The notes under the pieces: model-generated | What the model saw: only the letters and a program-made list of their open reading frames with translations | What the model was told of the DNA's origin: nothing | Database searches by the model: none | Part shown: positions 16,443 to 26,093 of the stretch, in pieces | How positions within the stretch are numbered: the stretch's first letter is position 1 | How the letters are laid out: every line of letters begins with the position of its first letter | Source: Elioraea tepidiphila DSM 17972 | Lineage (GTDB): Bacteria > Pseudomonadota > Alphaproteobacteria > Acetobacterales > Acetobacteraceae | Reading direction: 5' to 3' | Assembly (NCBI RefSeq): GCF_000378465.1 | Contig: NZ_KB899936.1 | Span: forward strand, 1-64,000 | Length of the DNA: 64,000 nt | Position numbers and translations under genes: made by a program

Positions 16443-17966
16443 ATGACCCTACGACGCACCCTGCTTGCCGCGACGCTTCTCGCGGGCTTCGCCATGCCCG
16501 CGGTCGCGCAGAAATCGGCCGACACGCTTCGCGTGGTCGAGCGCAGCACCGTCACGAACGTCGATCCCTACTACAACTCGCTGCGCTCGGGGCTGATCCT
16601 GGCGCATCAGACCTTCGACGGGCTGATCTACCGCGACCCCGACGGCTTCGTGCTGAAGCCCGCCCTCGCCACCGCCTGGCGCTTCATCGACGACGTCACG
16701 ATCGAGTTCGACCTGCGCCGCGGCGTGCGCTTCCACAACGGCGACCCGTTCACCGCCGATGACGTGGTCTACACGCTGAACCTGGTGTCGAACCCCGACA
16801 GCCGGGTCGCCACGCCGGCGAACTACAACTGGATCGCCCGCGCCGAGAAGATCGACGACTTCACGGTGCGGCTGCACCTCAAGGCGCCGTTCCCCGCCGC
16901 GCTGCAGTATCTCGCCTTCGTCACCCCGATCTATCCGAAGGCGTATCGCGAGCGGGTCGGGCCCGAGGGCTTCAGCCGCGCACCGGTCGGCACCGGGCCG
17001 TACCGGATCGTGCGCGTGGACCAGGCCAAGCAGGTCGATCTCGAGCGCTGGGACGGCTATTACGAGGGCGCACCCAAGCCGCGCCCGGCGATCGGCAAGA
17101 TCCAGATCCGCTACGTGCCCGACGCGGCGACCGAGATGACCGAGCTGCTGGCCGGCCGCGCCGACTACATCTGGAACTTCAATCCCGACCAGTTCGAGCG
17201 CATCCGCCAGCACCCGCGCCTGACCGCGCAGCAGCAGGAGACGATGCGCGTCGCCTTCCTGATGCTGGACGCCGCCGGCCGCACCGGCGCGGACAACCCG
17301 CTGACCAAGCAGAAGGTGCGCCAGGCGATCTGGCATGCCGTCAACCGCAAGGAGATGGCGGAGCGGCTGGTGCGCGGCGGCTCGCGTGTGCCCGATGCGC
17401 CGTGCTTCCCGACCCAGTTCGGCTGCGACCAGGAAGCCGCTGTCGTGTACGAGTACGACCCCGAGAAGGCGAAGCGGCTGCTCGCCGAGGCGGGCTACCC
17501 GGACGGGTTCGAGACCGAGCTCGTCAGCTACATCCAGCCGACGCAGTGGACGGCGGCGGTGCAGGGCTACCTGCAGGCGGTGGGCGTGCGCGCGCGCGTC
17601 AGCCAGCTCCAGGTGCAGGCGGTGATCCAGCGTTCCTGGGCCGGCACCACGCCGCTCTACATGGGAAGCTGGGGCAGCTACTCGATCAACGACGTCTCGG
17701 CGATCATGCCGAACTTCATGGGCCGTGGCGCGAACGATGACTACTCGCGCGACCCGGACATCCACCGCTGGCTCGAGGAGGGCGGCTCGACCAACGACCC
17801 GGAGAAGCGGCTGGCCGCGTACCGCAACGTGATCCGGCGCGCGACCGAGCAGGCCTACTGGCTTCCGCTGTTCACCTACGTGTCCTACTACGCGCATACG
17901 CGGGATCTCGACTTCACGCCGTATCCGGACGAGATGCCGCGCTGGTACCGCTCGAAGTGGAACTGA
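16443..17966 (+). CDS. Peptide-type ABC transporter substrate-binding protein (SBP family 5), set 1
   Basis: 507 residues with a Sec signal peptide (MTLRRTLLAATLLAGFAMPAVAQ). Family-5 landmarks follow: DPYYNSLRSGLILAHQTFDGL, FDLRRGVRFHNGDPFTADDVVY, PVGTGPYRIV, and VRQAIWHAVNRKEMAERLV. It captures a peptide or other small solute in the periplasm and hands it to a DppBC-type permease. The likely partners are dppB-C-D-F at 18285-21977, which lie convergent to it and have no other binding protein between. ATG 16443 has GGAGAGGACAAGGCA before it. Substrate not predictable from sequence. Confidence 0.9.
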   Translation: MTLRRTLLAATLLAGFAMPAVAQKSADTLRVVERSTVTNVDPYYNSLRSGLILAHQTFDGLIYRDPDGFVLKPALATAWRFIDDVTIEFDLRRGVRFHNGDPFTADDVVYTLNLVSNPDSRVATPANYNWIARAEKIDDFTVRLHLKAPFPAALQYLAFVTPIYPKAYRERVGPEGFSRAPVGTGPYRIVRVDQAKQVDLERWDGYYEGAPKPRPAIGKIQIRYVPDAATEMTELLAGRADYIWNFNPDQFERIRQHPRLTAQQQETMRVAFLMLDAAGRTGADNPLTKQKVRQAIWHAVNRKEMAERLVRGGSRVPDAPCFPTQFGCDQEAAVVYEYDPEKAKRLLAEAGYPDGFETELVSYIQPTQWTAAVQGYLQAVGVRARVSQLQVQAVIQRSWAGTTPLYMGSWGSYSINDVSAIMPNFMGRGANDDYSRDPDIHRWLEEGGSTNDPEKRLAAYRNVIRRATEQAYWLPLFTYVSYYAHTRDLDFTPYPDEMPRWYRSKWN

Positions 17967-17975
17967 CGTGACGTT

Positions 17976-18011
17976 CCGGCGCCGCGAGGGAAGATGCCCT
18001 CGCGGCGCCGG
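17976..18011 (+). terminator. Strong 15-base-pair hairpin after binding protein 1
   Basis: CCGGCGCCGCGAGGG and its exact complement flank a six-base loop (AAGATG), starting nine bases after the stop codon. No T-run is seen. It is by far the longest perfect hairpin at a gene end here, and probably ends or stabilises the transcript. Confidence 0.65.
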
Positions 18012-18049
18012 GCACGCCGCTGCGCCGCCGGCACGACGGAATCCGTGAC

Positions 18050-18280
18050 ATGTCCGGATCGATCGAGCCGCTGATCCTCGACCTGGTGGCGTTCGTGGCC
18101 GCGCGCCCGCGCGCTTACGCGGAGGTGATCGAGGCGTGGCGCACCTCCTGCCCGCGCCTCGCCGTGTGGGAGGAGGCGGTGGAGCGCGGCCTCGTCGCGT
18201 TCGAGCACGGCGCGGACGGCAGCGTGCAGGTGGCGGCGACCGCGGCCGGCCGCGCGGCGCTGGCGAAGCGCGCCGCCTGA
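18050..18280 (+). CDS. Conserved small protein of unknown function
   Basis: 76 residues. The segment IEPLILDLVAFVAARPRAYAEVIEAWRTSCPRLAVWEEAVERGLV looks like a winged-helix-type fold without a known ligand, followed by a short strand-rich part and RAALAKRAA. I believe similar proteins occur as lone genes in alpha- and betaproteobacteria, but cannot verify it. It lies between binding protein 1 and the oppositely oriented transporter operon, four bases from the end of dppF. Confidence 0.6.
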   Translation: MSGSIEPLILDLVAFVAARPRAYAEVIEAWRTSCPRLAVWEEAVERGLVAFEHGADGSVQVAATAAGRAALAKRAA

Positions 18281-18284
18281 CGGC

Positions 18285-19241
18285 TCAGACCGTCGCGAGG
18301 TGGCACTCCACCTCGATCCCGCGGCCGGTGCGCGGCCTGGGCGGGTCCGTCCGGCACCGCTCCACCGCCACCGGGCAGCGCGGATGGAACCGGCAGCCGG
18401 GCGGGATGTTCGCCGGGTCGGGCATCAGGTCGCCCAGGCCGACATCGGGAATGCCGAGCCCCGGCTCCGGCGTCAGCACCGAGGCCAGCAGCGCCTTGGT
18501 GTAGGGATGCTCGGGCGCGGCGAACAGCGCCTCGGTCGGCCGCCGCTCGACGATCCGGCCGAGATACATCACCGCGACCTCGGTCGCGACATGCTCCACC
18601 ACCGCGAGGTTGTGGCTGATGAACAGATAGGTCAGGCCGAGATCGCGCCGCAGTTCCGCGAGCAGGTTCAGGATCTGCGCCTGCACCGAGACGTCGAGCG
18701 CGCTGGTCGGCTCGTCGCAGATGACGATGCGCGGGCGCAGCACGAGCGCGCGGGCGATCGCCACGCGCTGGCGCTGCCCGCCCGAAAGCTGGGCCGGCAG
18801 CCGCTCGCCCATCGCCGGGTCGAGGCCCACCCGCTCCAGCCCCTCGTCCACGCGCCGGCGGATCTCGGCCTCCGCGATCCCGCCCTGCGCGACCAGCGGC
18901 AGGGCGACGATGTCGCGGATGCGCCGGCGCGGGTTGAGCGAGGAGAACGGGTCCTGGAACACCGGCTGGATCAGCCGCGCGCGCGCGCGCCGGTCCAACG
19001 CCGAGAGCCGCTGCCCGTCCACCAGCACGTCGCCGGAGGTCGCCGGCAGGAGGCCGAGGATCACGCGCGCGAGCGTCGACTTGCCGCAGCCCGACTCGCC
19101 CACCACGCCCAGCACGCCGCCCGCCGGCACGGAGAACGACACGCCGTCCACCGCGACGACGTGCCTCGCCTCGCCGAACAGGCCGGTCTTGACGCGGAAA
19201 TGCCGCGTGAGGTCACGCAGCTCGATCGCCGGCGCGCTCAC
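18285..19241 (-). CDS. Dipeptide/oligopeptide ABC transporter ATP-binding protein (DppF type), set 1
   Basis: 318 residues. Walker A GVVGESGCGKST, signature [15 protein letters not shown], Walker B IVICDEPTSALD and H-loop LFISHNL are complete. The C-terminal oligopeptide-transporter extension has PPGCRFHPRCPVAVERC, a Cys-containing segment typical of Dpp/Opp ATPases. Start is GTG (19241) whose bases overlap the stop of the preceding ATPase gene (GTGA), so translation is coupled. It pairs with the DppD-type ATPase upstream to form the heterodimeric motor of transporter 1. Confidence 0.92.
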   Translation of the reverse strand: MSAPAIELRDLTRHFRVKTGLFGEARHVVAVDGVSFSVPAGGVLGVVGESGCGKSTLARVILGLLPATSGDVLVDGQRLSALDRRARARLIQPVFQDPFSSLNPRRRIRDIVALPLVAQGGIAEAEIRRRVDEGLERVGLDPAMGERLPAQLSGGQRQRVAIARALVLRPRIVICDEPTSALDVSVQAQILNLLAELRRDLGLTYLFISHNLAVVEHVATEVAVMYLGRIVERRPTEALFAAPEHPYTKALLASVLTPEPGLGIPDVGLGDLMPDPANIPPGCRFHPRCPVAVERCRTDPPRPRTGRGIEVECHLATV

Positions 19242-20233
19242 GCGGCGAGGCTCGCCGGGCCGGTCCAGTCCGGCGGCAGCACGCAGCGATAGCCGTGCTC
19301 GCCGTTCGCCTGCCACGCCACCGTGCGCGCGCAGTCGGGCCGGGCCTGGCCGCAGCGGTCGCGGAAGGCGCAGCCCTCGAAGCGGTGGCCGATGCGCGGC
19401 ACGACGCCGGGGATCGCGCCGAGCGGCTGGTCGCGCCGCACCTTGCCGGGCACCGGCACGCAGGCGAGCAGGCCGCGCGTGTAGGGATGCGTCGGATCGC
19501 CGAACAACTGCTCGGCCGGCGCGGACTCCACCACCTCGCCCGCGTACATCACCGACACGCGGTGCGCCATGCGCGCGACCACGCCGAGATCGTGCGTGAT
19601 CAGCATCAGCGCCAGCCCCAGATCGCGCTGGAGGTCCATCAGCAGCCGCAGGATCTGCGCCTGCACCGTGACGTCGAGCGCGGTGGTCGGCTCGTCGGCG
19701 ACCAGCAGTTCCGGGTCGCACATCAGCGCCATCGCGATCATCACGCGCTGGCGCAGCCCGCCGGAGAGCTGGTGCGGATACTGGCCGAGCCGCATCCGCG
19801 GCGAGGTGACGCGGCACTTCCCCAGCAGGTCCTCGGCGCGGTCGAGCGCCTCGGCGCGCGTCCCGCCGCGATGGCGCCGGTACACCTCGGCCATCTGCGA
19901 GCCGACCGTGTAGGCCGGATTGAGGCTGGTCATCGGCTCCTGGAAGATCATCGCCATCCGGTCGCCGCGCAGCCTGGAGAGCTGCGATTCCGAGAGGCGC
20001 AGCAGGTCCTGGCCGTCGAAGGCGAGCCGATCGGCCTCGCGCACACCGTTGCGCGCGAGCAGGCCCATCACCGCGAGCGCGGTGACGCTCTTGCCGCAGC
20101 CGGACTCGCCGACCACGCAATGGGTCTCGCCGCGGTAGATGGTGAGGTCGGCGCCGCGCACGGCCGCGAGCGAGCCGAACGAGATGCGCAGGTTGCGCAC
20201 CTCCAGCAGGGCGGTACCGCGCGCCGCGCTCAT
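19238..20233 (-). CDS. Dipeptide/oligopeptide ABC transporter ATP-binding protein (DppD type), set 1
   Basis: 331 residues with Walker A CVVGESGCGKSV, the DppD segment MAMIFQEPMTSLNPAYTVG, signature LSGGLRQRVMIAMAL, Walker B LLVADEPTTALD and H-loop LITHDLGVV. The C-terminal extension holds FEGCAFRDRCGQARPDC. ATG 20233 overlaps the permease stop by four bases. The Q-to-L change in the signature region (GGLRQR instead of GGMRQR) is within family variation. Confidence 0.92.
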   Translation of the reverse strand: MSAARGTALLEVRNLRISFGSLAAVRGADLTIYRGETHCVVGESGCGKSVTALAVMGLLARNGVREADRLAFDGQDLLRLSESQLSRLRGDRMAMIFQEPMTSLNPAYTVGSQMAEVYRRHRGGTRAEALDRAEDLLGKCRVTSPRMRLGQYPHQLSGGLRQRVMIAMALMCDPELLVADEPTTALDVTVQAQILRLLMDLQRDLGLALMLITHDLGVVARMAHRVSVMYAGEVVESAPAEQLFGDPTHPYTRGLLACVPVPGKVRRDQPLGAIPGVVPRIGHRFEGCAFRDRCGQARPDCARTVAWQANGEHGYRCVLPPDWTGPASLAA

Positions 20234-21063
20234 CGCACCTGGCTCGCCCCGACCATGTCGCGCAGCCCGTCGCCCAGCAGGTTGATCCCCATCACCAGCA
20301 CGAACAGCGTGATGCCGGGCACGAAGATCACCCACGGATCGAAGAACATGTACTCCTTGCCCTCCGAGATCATCAGCCCCCAGGAGGGCAGGGGCGGCGG
20401 CACGCCGAGGCCGAGGAAGGAGAGCACTGCCTCCAGCAGGATCGCGAGCGCCATCTCGAGCGTGGCCACCACCGCGAGCGGGGAGAGGATGTTGGGCAGC
20501 ACCTCGCGGCCGAGAATCCAGGCGCGCGAGCAGCCCGCCGCCCAGGCGGCCGAGACGTAGTCGAGCGTGCGCACCTGCATCGTCGTCGTGCGCGCGACCA
20601 CGGCGAAGCGGTCCCACAGCAGGAGGCCGAGCGTGAGCACGACCACGGTCAGCGAGGAGCCGACCAGCGACACCACGGCGAGGGCGACCAGGATCAGCGG
20701 GATCGCGAGCCGGGTGGTGATGATGAACATCACGACGTCGTCGACGCGCCCGCCGAAGAAGCCGCCGATCACGCCGATCGTGATGCCGATCAGCCCCGAG
20801 ACGATCACCGCGGTGACGCCGATCAGCATCGAGATGCGCGCGCCCAGGATCAGCCGCGAGAGATAGTCCCGCCCGAGCTGGTCGGTGCCGAGCAGATGCG
20901 CGGGATCGTGCCCCTCCATCCAGAACGGCGGCAGCAGCCGCCGCGTCAGGTCCTGCGCGAACGGGTCATGCGGCATCAGCAGTTCCGCGAACACCGCGCA
21001 GAACAGCACCGAGCCGACCACCAGCGCGCCGAAGGCGAGGCCGGCATTGCGCAGCACCCTCAT
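20230..21063 (-). CDS. Peptide-type ABC transporter permease (DppC type), set 1
   Basis: 277 residues, six membrane spans. Landmarks are HLLGTDQLGRDYLSRLILGARISM in the N-terminal third and the ATPase-docking loop YVSAAWAAGCSRAWILGREVLPN, then LSFLGLGVPPPLPSWGLMISEG. It overlaps the DppB-type gene by four bases and is followed by the two ATPase genes. Part of the four-gene operon of transporter 1. Confidence 0.92.
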   Translation of the reverse strand: MRVLRNAGLAFGALVVGSVLFCAVFAELLMPHDPFAQDLTRRLLPPFWMEGHDPAHLLGTDQLGRDYLSRLILGARISMLIGVTAVIVSGLIGITIGVIGGFFGGRVDDVVMFIITTRLAIPLILVALAVVSLVGSSLTVVVLTLGLLLWDRFAVVARTTTMQVRTLDYVSAAWAAGCSRAWILGREVLPNILSPLAVVATLEMALAILLEAVLSFLGLGVPPPLPSWGLMISEGKEYMFFDPWVIFVPGITLFVLVMGINLLGDGLRDMVGASQVR

Positions 21064-21977
21064 GACGCGCGCAGCCTCGGGTCGAGCACCGCGTTCGCCA
21101 CGTCGGCGATCAGCGTCAGCACGATGTAGATGACGGCGAACAGCAGCACGACCGCCTGCACGGTCGGGAAGTCGTTCTTGCTGATGCTCTCCCAGGCGAG
21201 GAAGCCGATGCCGTGCAGGGCGAACACGGTCTCGATCACGATCGAGCCGCCCAGCATGAAGCCGAGCTGCACCGCCGAGATCGACACCACCGGCATCGCC
21301 GCGTTGCGCAGCGCGTGCTTCAGCACGATCGAGGAGCGCGACAGGCCCTTGGCGCGCGCGGTGCGGATGTAGTCCGACGACATGGCGTCGATCATGCCGG
21401 CGCGCGTCAGCCGCATCAGCGCCGGGATGGCCGAGAACGACAGCACGATCCCGGGCATGACATAGTGCTCCCAGGAGCCCGTGCCCGAGATCGGCAGCCA
21501 GCCGAGCTGCAGCCCGAAGAACAGCATGAGCAGCAGCGCGAGCCAGAACGACGGCAACGCCTGGCCCACCATCGCCACCAGCCCGACCGCGCGGTCGATC
21601 CAGGTGTTCTCGCGCAGCGCCGCGATGATGCCGAGCGGGATCGCCACCACCAGCGCGATGCCGATGCCAACGACGCCGAGCGTCAGCGTCACCGGCAGGC
21701 GCTGCCAGATCAGCGTCGAGACCCGCTCGCGGAAGAAGAAGCTCTCGCCGAAATCGCCGGTCGCGGCGCGCCAGGCCCAGTCGAAGAACTGGATCACCAC
21801 CGGCCGGTCGAGCCCGTAGGCGCGGCGGATCGCCTCGACATCCTCGGCGCGCGCCTCGGGGCCCGCGATGACGATCGCGAGGTCGCCGGCGAGCCGCGTC
21901 AGCACGAAGGCGAAGGTCAGCACCGTCACTGCGACCAGCACCGCAAGGGCCGTGCGGCGGAACAGGAAGGACAGCAT
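21060..21977 (-). CDS. Peptide-type ABC transporter permease (DppB type), set 1
   Basis: 305 residues beginning MLSFLFRRTALAVLVAV, the standard DppB N-terminal span. It contains the DppB pieces YGLDRPVVIQFFDWAWRAATGDFG and the docking loop DYIRTARAKGLSRSSIVLKHALRNA. First gene of the operon dppB-dppC-dppD-dppF, all with four-base overlaps. The 84-base gap to the divergent serine hydrolase (21978-22061) must hold both promoters; I see no convincing box there. Confidence 0.92.
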   Translation of the reverse strand: MLSFLFRRTALAVLVAVTVLTFAFVLTRLAGDLAIVIAGPEARAEDVEAIRRAYGLDRPVVIQFFDWAWRAATGDFGESFFFRERVSTLIWQRLPVTLTLGVVGIGIALVVAIPLGIIAALRENTWIDRAVGLVAMVGQALPSFWLALLLMLFFGLQLGWLPISGTGSWEHYVMPGIVLSFSAIPALMRLTRAGMIDAMSSDYIRTARAKGLSRSSIVLKHALRNAAMPVVSISAVQLGFMLGGSIVIETVFALHGIGFLAWESISKNDFPTVQAVVLLFAVIYIVLTLIADVANAVLDPRLRAS

Positions 21978-22061
21978 TGCGGCCAAGCTACGGGGGGGCG
22001 CGCGTATCGGCAAGGCGGCGGATGGATGGCGGGGGCGGGGAGTCTCTGCTACCTCCGCGCG

Positions 22062-23168
22062 ATGCCCCACGCGCCTGCCGACACCGCCGTCCCGCTTGCC
22101 CCCGCCGACCCCGCCGCGTACGGCCTCGACGGGCAGCGCCTCGCCGAGGCCGTGCGCTTCGCCGCGGCGCACGAGACCCCCTGGCCGCGCGACCTGCGCG
22201 CGCATCTGGAGAGCGGGTATTTCGAGCCGCCGCCGGACAACGCGATCCTCGGCCCGGTGGCGCCGCGCGGCGGTCCGGCCGGGATGATCCTGCGCCGCGG
22301 CGCGGTGGTCGCGTCCTGGGGCGACACGGCGCGCGCGGACATGACCTTCAGCGTCGCGAAGTCCTACCTGTCGCTGCTCGCCGGGCTCGCGCATGGCGAC
22401 GGCCTGATCCCCGATCTCGACGAGCCGATCTCGGCGCGCGTGCGCTCGCCCCATTTCGAGGGCCCGCGTAACGGCATCGTCACGTGGCGCCAGATGCTGA
22501 CCCTCACCTCCGAGTGGGAGGGCACGCTCTGGGGCAAGTCGGATGTGATCGACCGCAACCGCGACCTCAAGCGCGAGGGGAAGGCGAAGAAGGGCGAGGC
22601 GCGTCCGCTGCGCGCGCCGGGGACGTTCTGGGAATACAACGACGTGCGGGTGAACGCGCTCTCCCTCGCGCTGTTGCATCTGTTCCGCCGCCCGCTGCCG
22701 GAGGTGTTCCGCGCGCGGATCATGGAGCCGATCTGCGCGAGCCGCGACTGGGCCTGGCACGCCTACGAGACCGCGCGCGTCACGATCGACGGGGAGGAGA
22801 TGCCCTCGGTCCCCGGCGGCGGTCACTGGGGCGGCGGCGTCTTCATCGGTGCGGCCGATCAGGCGCGGATCGGCTTGCTGGTCGCGCGGCGCGGGCGCTG
22901 GGACGGGCGGCAGCTGATCGCGGAGCCTTGGTTCGACGCGATCGCCGCGCCCTGCGCGCTCAAGCCCGACTACGGCCTGCTGTGGTGGCTGAACACCGAC
23001 GGGGCGCGCGCGCCGGCCGCTTCCCCGCGCAGCCTGTTCGCCTCAGGCGCCGGCGGCCATGTCACCTGGATCGACCCGGAGCGCGAGCTCGTGTCGGTGA
23101 CGCGCTGGCTCGACCCGGAGGCGTTCGCCGGCTACGCGGCGCGCGTGGTCGCGGCCGTGCGCGACTGA
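22062..23168 (+). CDS. Serine hydrolase of the beta-lactamase/penicillin-binding-protein-like family
   Basis: 368 residues, no signal peptide. The nucleophile motif Ser-x-x-Lys is present in FSVAKSYLSLLAG (about residue 103), then RQMLTLTSEWEG, the tyrosine region FWEYNDVRVNALSLALL, and a GAGGHVTWIDPE stretch near the C-terminus in the position of the third motif. Such proteins are esterases, peptidases or amidases rather than resistance enzymes. Divergent from transporter 1, so it may process an imported peptide or ester (inference). Its TGA stop overlaps the first bases of a double-hairpin repeat. Confidence 0.85.
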   Translation: MPHAPADTAVPLAPADPAAYGLDGQRLAEAVRFAAAHETPWPRDLRAHLESGYFEPPPDNAILGPVAPRGGPAGMILRRGAVVASWGDTARADMTFSVAKSYLSLLAGLAHGDGLIPDLDEPISARVRSPHFEGPRNGIVTWRQMLTLTSEWEGTLWGKSDVIDRNRDLKREGKAKKGEARPLRAPGTFWEYNDVRVNALSLALLHLFRRPLPEVFRARIMEPICASRDWAWHAYETARVTIDGEEMPSVPGGGHWGGGVFIGAADQARIGLLVARRGRWDGRQLIAEPWFDAIAAPCALKPDYGLLWWLNTDGARAPAASPRSLFASGAGGHVTWIDPERELVSVTRWLDPEAFAGYAARVVAAVRD

Positions 23169-23294
23169 TACCGTCCGGTCAAAGGTCTGACCTTTGTCCG
23201 GACGGTATCGCGCGCAGGGCTGGTGTGGCGGCTGCGCGCTGAAGGAACCTCATACCCGGCACATGAAGGTGAAACCCTCGTGCGCCGGGTATGA
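23167..23294 (+). repeat. Double-hairpin repeat element, copy A
   Basis: Two hairpins joined by a GC-rich spacer. Hairpin 1 (23167-23209): GATACCGTCCGG...CCGGACGGTATC. Spacer includes CGCGCAGGGCTGGTGTGGCGG. Hairpin 2 (23250-23294): TCATACCCGGC...GCCGGGTATGA. A second copy in the opposite orientation is at 56243-56371. The element fills the gap between two convergent genes, sharing the TGA of the first, and could act as a two-way terminator. Confidence 0.88.
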
Positions 23295-23304
23295 ACATCC
23301 CCGC

Positions 23305-24260
<956 letters not shown>

Positions 24261-24264
<4 letters not shown>

Positions 24265-25127
24265 TCGGCGCGCAGCTTCGGATCGGTCGCGTCGCGCAGC
24301 CCGTCGCCCACCATGTTCAGCGCGAGCACCAGCAGCAGGATCGCGACGCCGGGGAAGATCGGGAGCCAGGGCGCGTCGAGGATGTTCTCGAACCCGTCGC
24401 GCATCATCCCGCCCCAGGTCGGCGTGGGCGGCTTCACGCCGAGGCCGATGAAGGAGAGCGAGGCCTCGGTGCGCACGGCGGTGGCCATCCAGAGGCTCCC
24501 CATCACCAGCACCTCGGAGAGGATGTTGGGCAGGATGTGCACGAACAGGATGCGCGCATGGCTGTAGCCGAGCGCGCGGCCGGCCTCGACGAAGGCGCGC
24601 TCCTTCAGCGCCAGCACCGGCGCGCGGGCGATCCGCGCGAAGGGCGCGATCGCGGTGAGCCCGATCGCGACCACGAGATTGACCAGGTCAGGGCCGAGCA
24701 GCGCGACCACGATCAGGCCGAGGATCAGGCTGGGGAAGGACAGCAGCACGTCCATCACCCGCATGACGAAGTTGTCGAACCGGCCGCCGATGTAGCCGGA
24801 GACCATGCCGATCGCGCCGCCGATCACGATCGCCGCGGCGATCGCGGTGAGCGAGACGATCAGGCTGATCCGCCCGCCCCAGAGGATGCGCGAGAGCACA
24901 TCGCGGCCGAAATAGTCGGTGCCGAGCGGGTGGGTCGCGCTGGGCGGGCTCAGCTGGGCGATGACGTCCTGCTCGATCGGATCGTGCGGCGACAGGATCG
25001 GCGCGAGGATCGCCGAGAGGGCGACCAGGATGCAGAGGATGATGCCGATCCCGGTGGTCGGGTTGGCGAGGAAGCGCGCGACCGCCCGGCGCACCGGCGA
25101 GACGGCCACGACCGCGGCGGTGCTCAT
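24261..25127 (-). CDS. Peptide-type ABC transporter permease (DppC type), set 2
   Basis: 288 residues, six membrane spans. HPLGTDYFGRDVLSRILWGGR and the docking loop FVEAGRALGYSHARILFVHILPN are typical of DppC, as is SLSFIGLGVKPPTPTWGGMM. ATG 25127 overlaps the DppB-type stop as ATGA. Works with the following DppF-type ATPase, the preceding DppB-type permease and the binding protein at 26094. Confidence 0.92.
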
Positions 25128-26065
25128 GCGTGCTTCACCCGCGGATCGATCAGGCCGTAGGTGAGGTCGGTGATCAGGTTCACCACCACGATCAGGAAGC
25201 AGTAGATCACCATCAGGCCCTGCAGCATGGAGTAGTCGCGCTGGTTGAGCGCGCCGACGATGATCTTGCCGAGGCCCGGGCGGTTGAAGACGATCTCGGT
25301 CAGCACCGAGTTGCCGATCAGGATGCCGACATAGAGCCCGACCACGGTGACCACGGGGATCAGCGCGTTGCGCAGCCCGTGCTTCCACACCACCGCGCGC
25401 CAGGGCACGCCCTTGGCGCGCGCGGTGCGGATGAAGTCCTCGGACAGCACGTGCAGCATCGCGCTGCGCGTCACGCGGGTGATGTAGGCGGCCATCACCA
25501 GCCCGAGCGTGATCGCGGGCAGGACGAGCTTGTGCAGCCGGTCCACCGGGTCGGCCAGATTGGCGTTGCCGATCACCGGGAAGATCTTCCAGTGCAGCGC
25601 GAACAGCAGGAGCAGGAAGATTCCGGAGACGAACACCGGGAAGGAGAGCCCGAGCAGCGACAGGATGCGCGCGGCGACATCGATCGCGCGGTTGCGGTGC
25701 AGCGCCGCCCAGATGCCGACCGGCACGCCGACGACGGTGCCGATCACCATCGCCGCCCCGGTGAGATCAAGCGTGTGCGGCAGCACTGCCGCGACCTCGC
25801 TGACGATCGGCCGTCCGGTCACGAGCGAGGTGCCGAAATCGCCGGTGAGCGAGGCGAACAGGAACTCGAAGTACTGCTCGTGCAGCGGGCGGTCGAGGCC
25901 GAGGCGTGCACGCAGCGCCGCGATCGCCTCGGGTGTCGCCTGGTCGCCGAGGATCACCAGCGCCGGATCGCCCGGCACGATGCGGACGATCACGAACACC
26001 AGCGTCAGCACCGCGATCAGCGTCGGCGCGGCGGCCATCAGCCGCCGCACCACGAAGCCGATCAT
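25124..26065 (-). CDS. Peptide-type ABC transporter permease (DppB type), set 2
   Basis: 313 residues. It begins MIGFVVRRLMAAAPTLIAVL, the DppB first span, and has LGLDRPLHEQYFEFLFASLTGDFG and the docking loop DFIRTARAKGVPWRAVVWKHGLRNA. It starts 28 bases after the binding-protein gene. One of three DppB-type permeases in the window; the three are clearly paralogous but not recent duplicates. Confidence 0.92.
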   Translation of the reverse strand: MIGFVVRRLMAAAPTLIAVLTLVFVIVRIVPGDPALVILGDQATPEAIAALRARLGLDRPLHEQYFEFLFASLTGDFGTSLVTGRPIVSEVAAVLPHTLDLTGAAMVIGTVVGVPVGIWAALHRNRAIDVAARILSLLGLSFPVFVSGIFLLLLFALHWKIFPVIGNANLADPVDRLHKLVLPAITLGLVMAAYITRVTRSAMLHVLSEDFIRTARAKGVPWRAVVWKHGLRNALIPVVTVVGLYVGILIGNSVLTEIVFNRPGLGKIIVGALNQRDYSMLQGLMVIYCFLIVVVNLITDLTYGLIDPRVKHA

Positions 26066-26093
26066 CGGCGTCCCCCGGGCGGACGCGCGCGGC

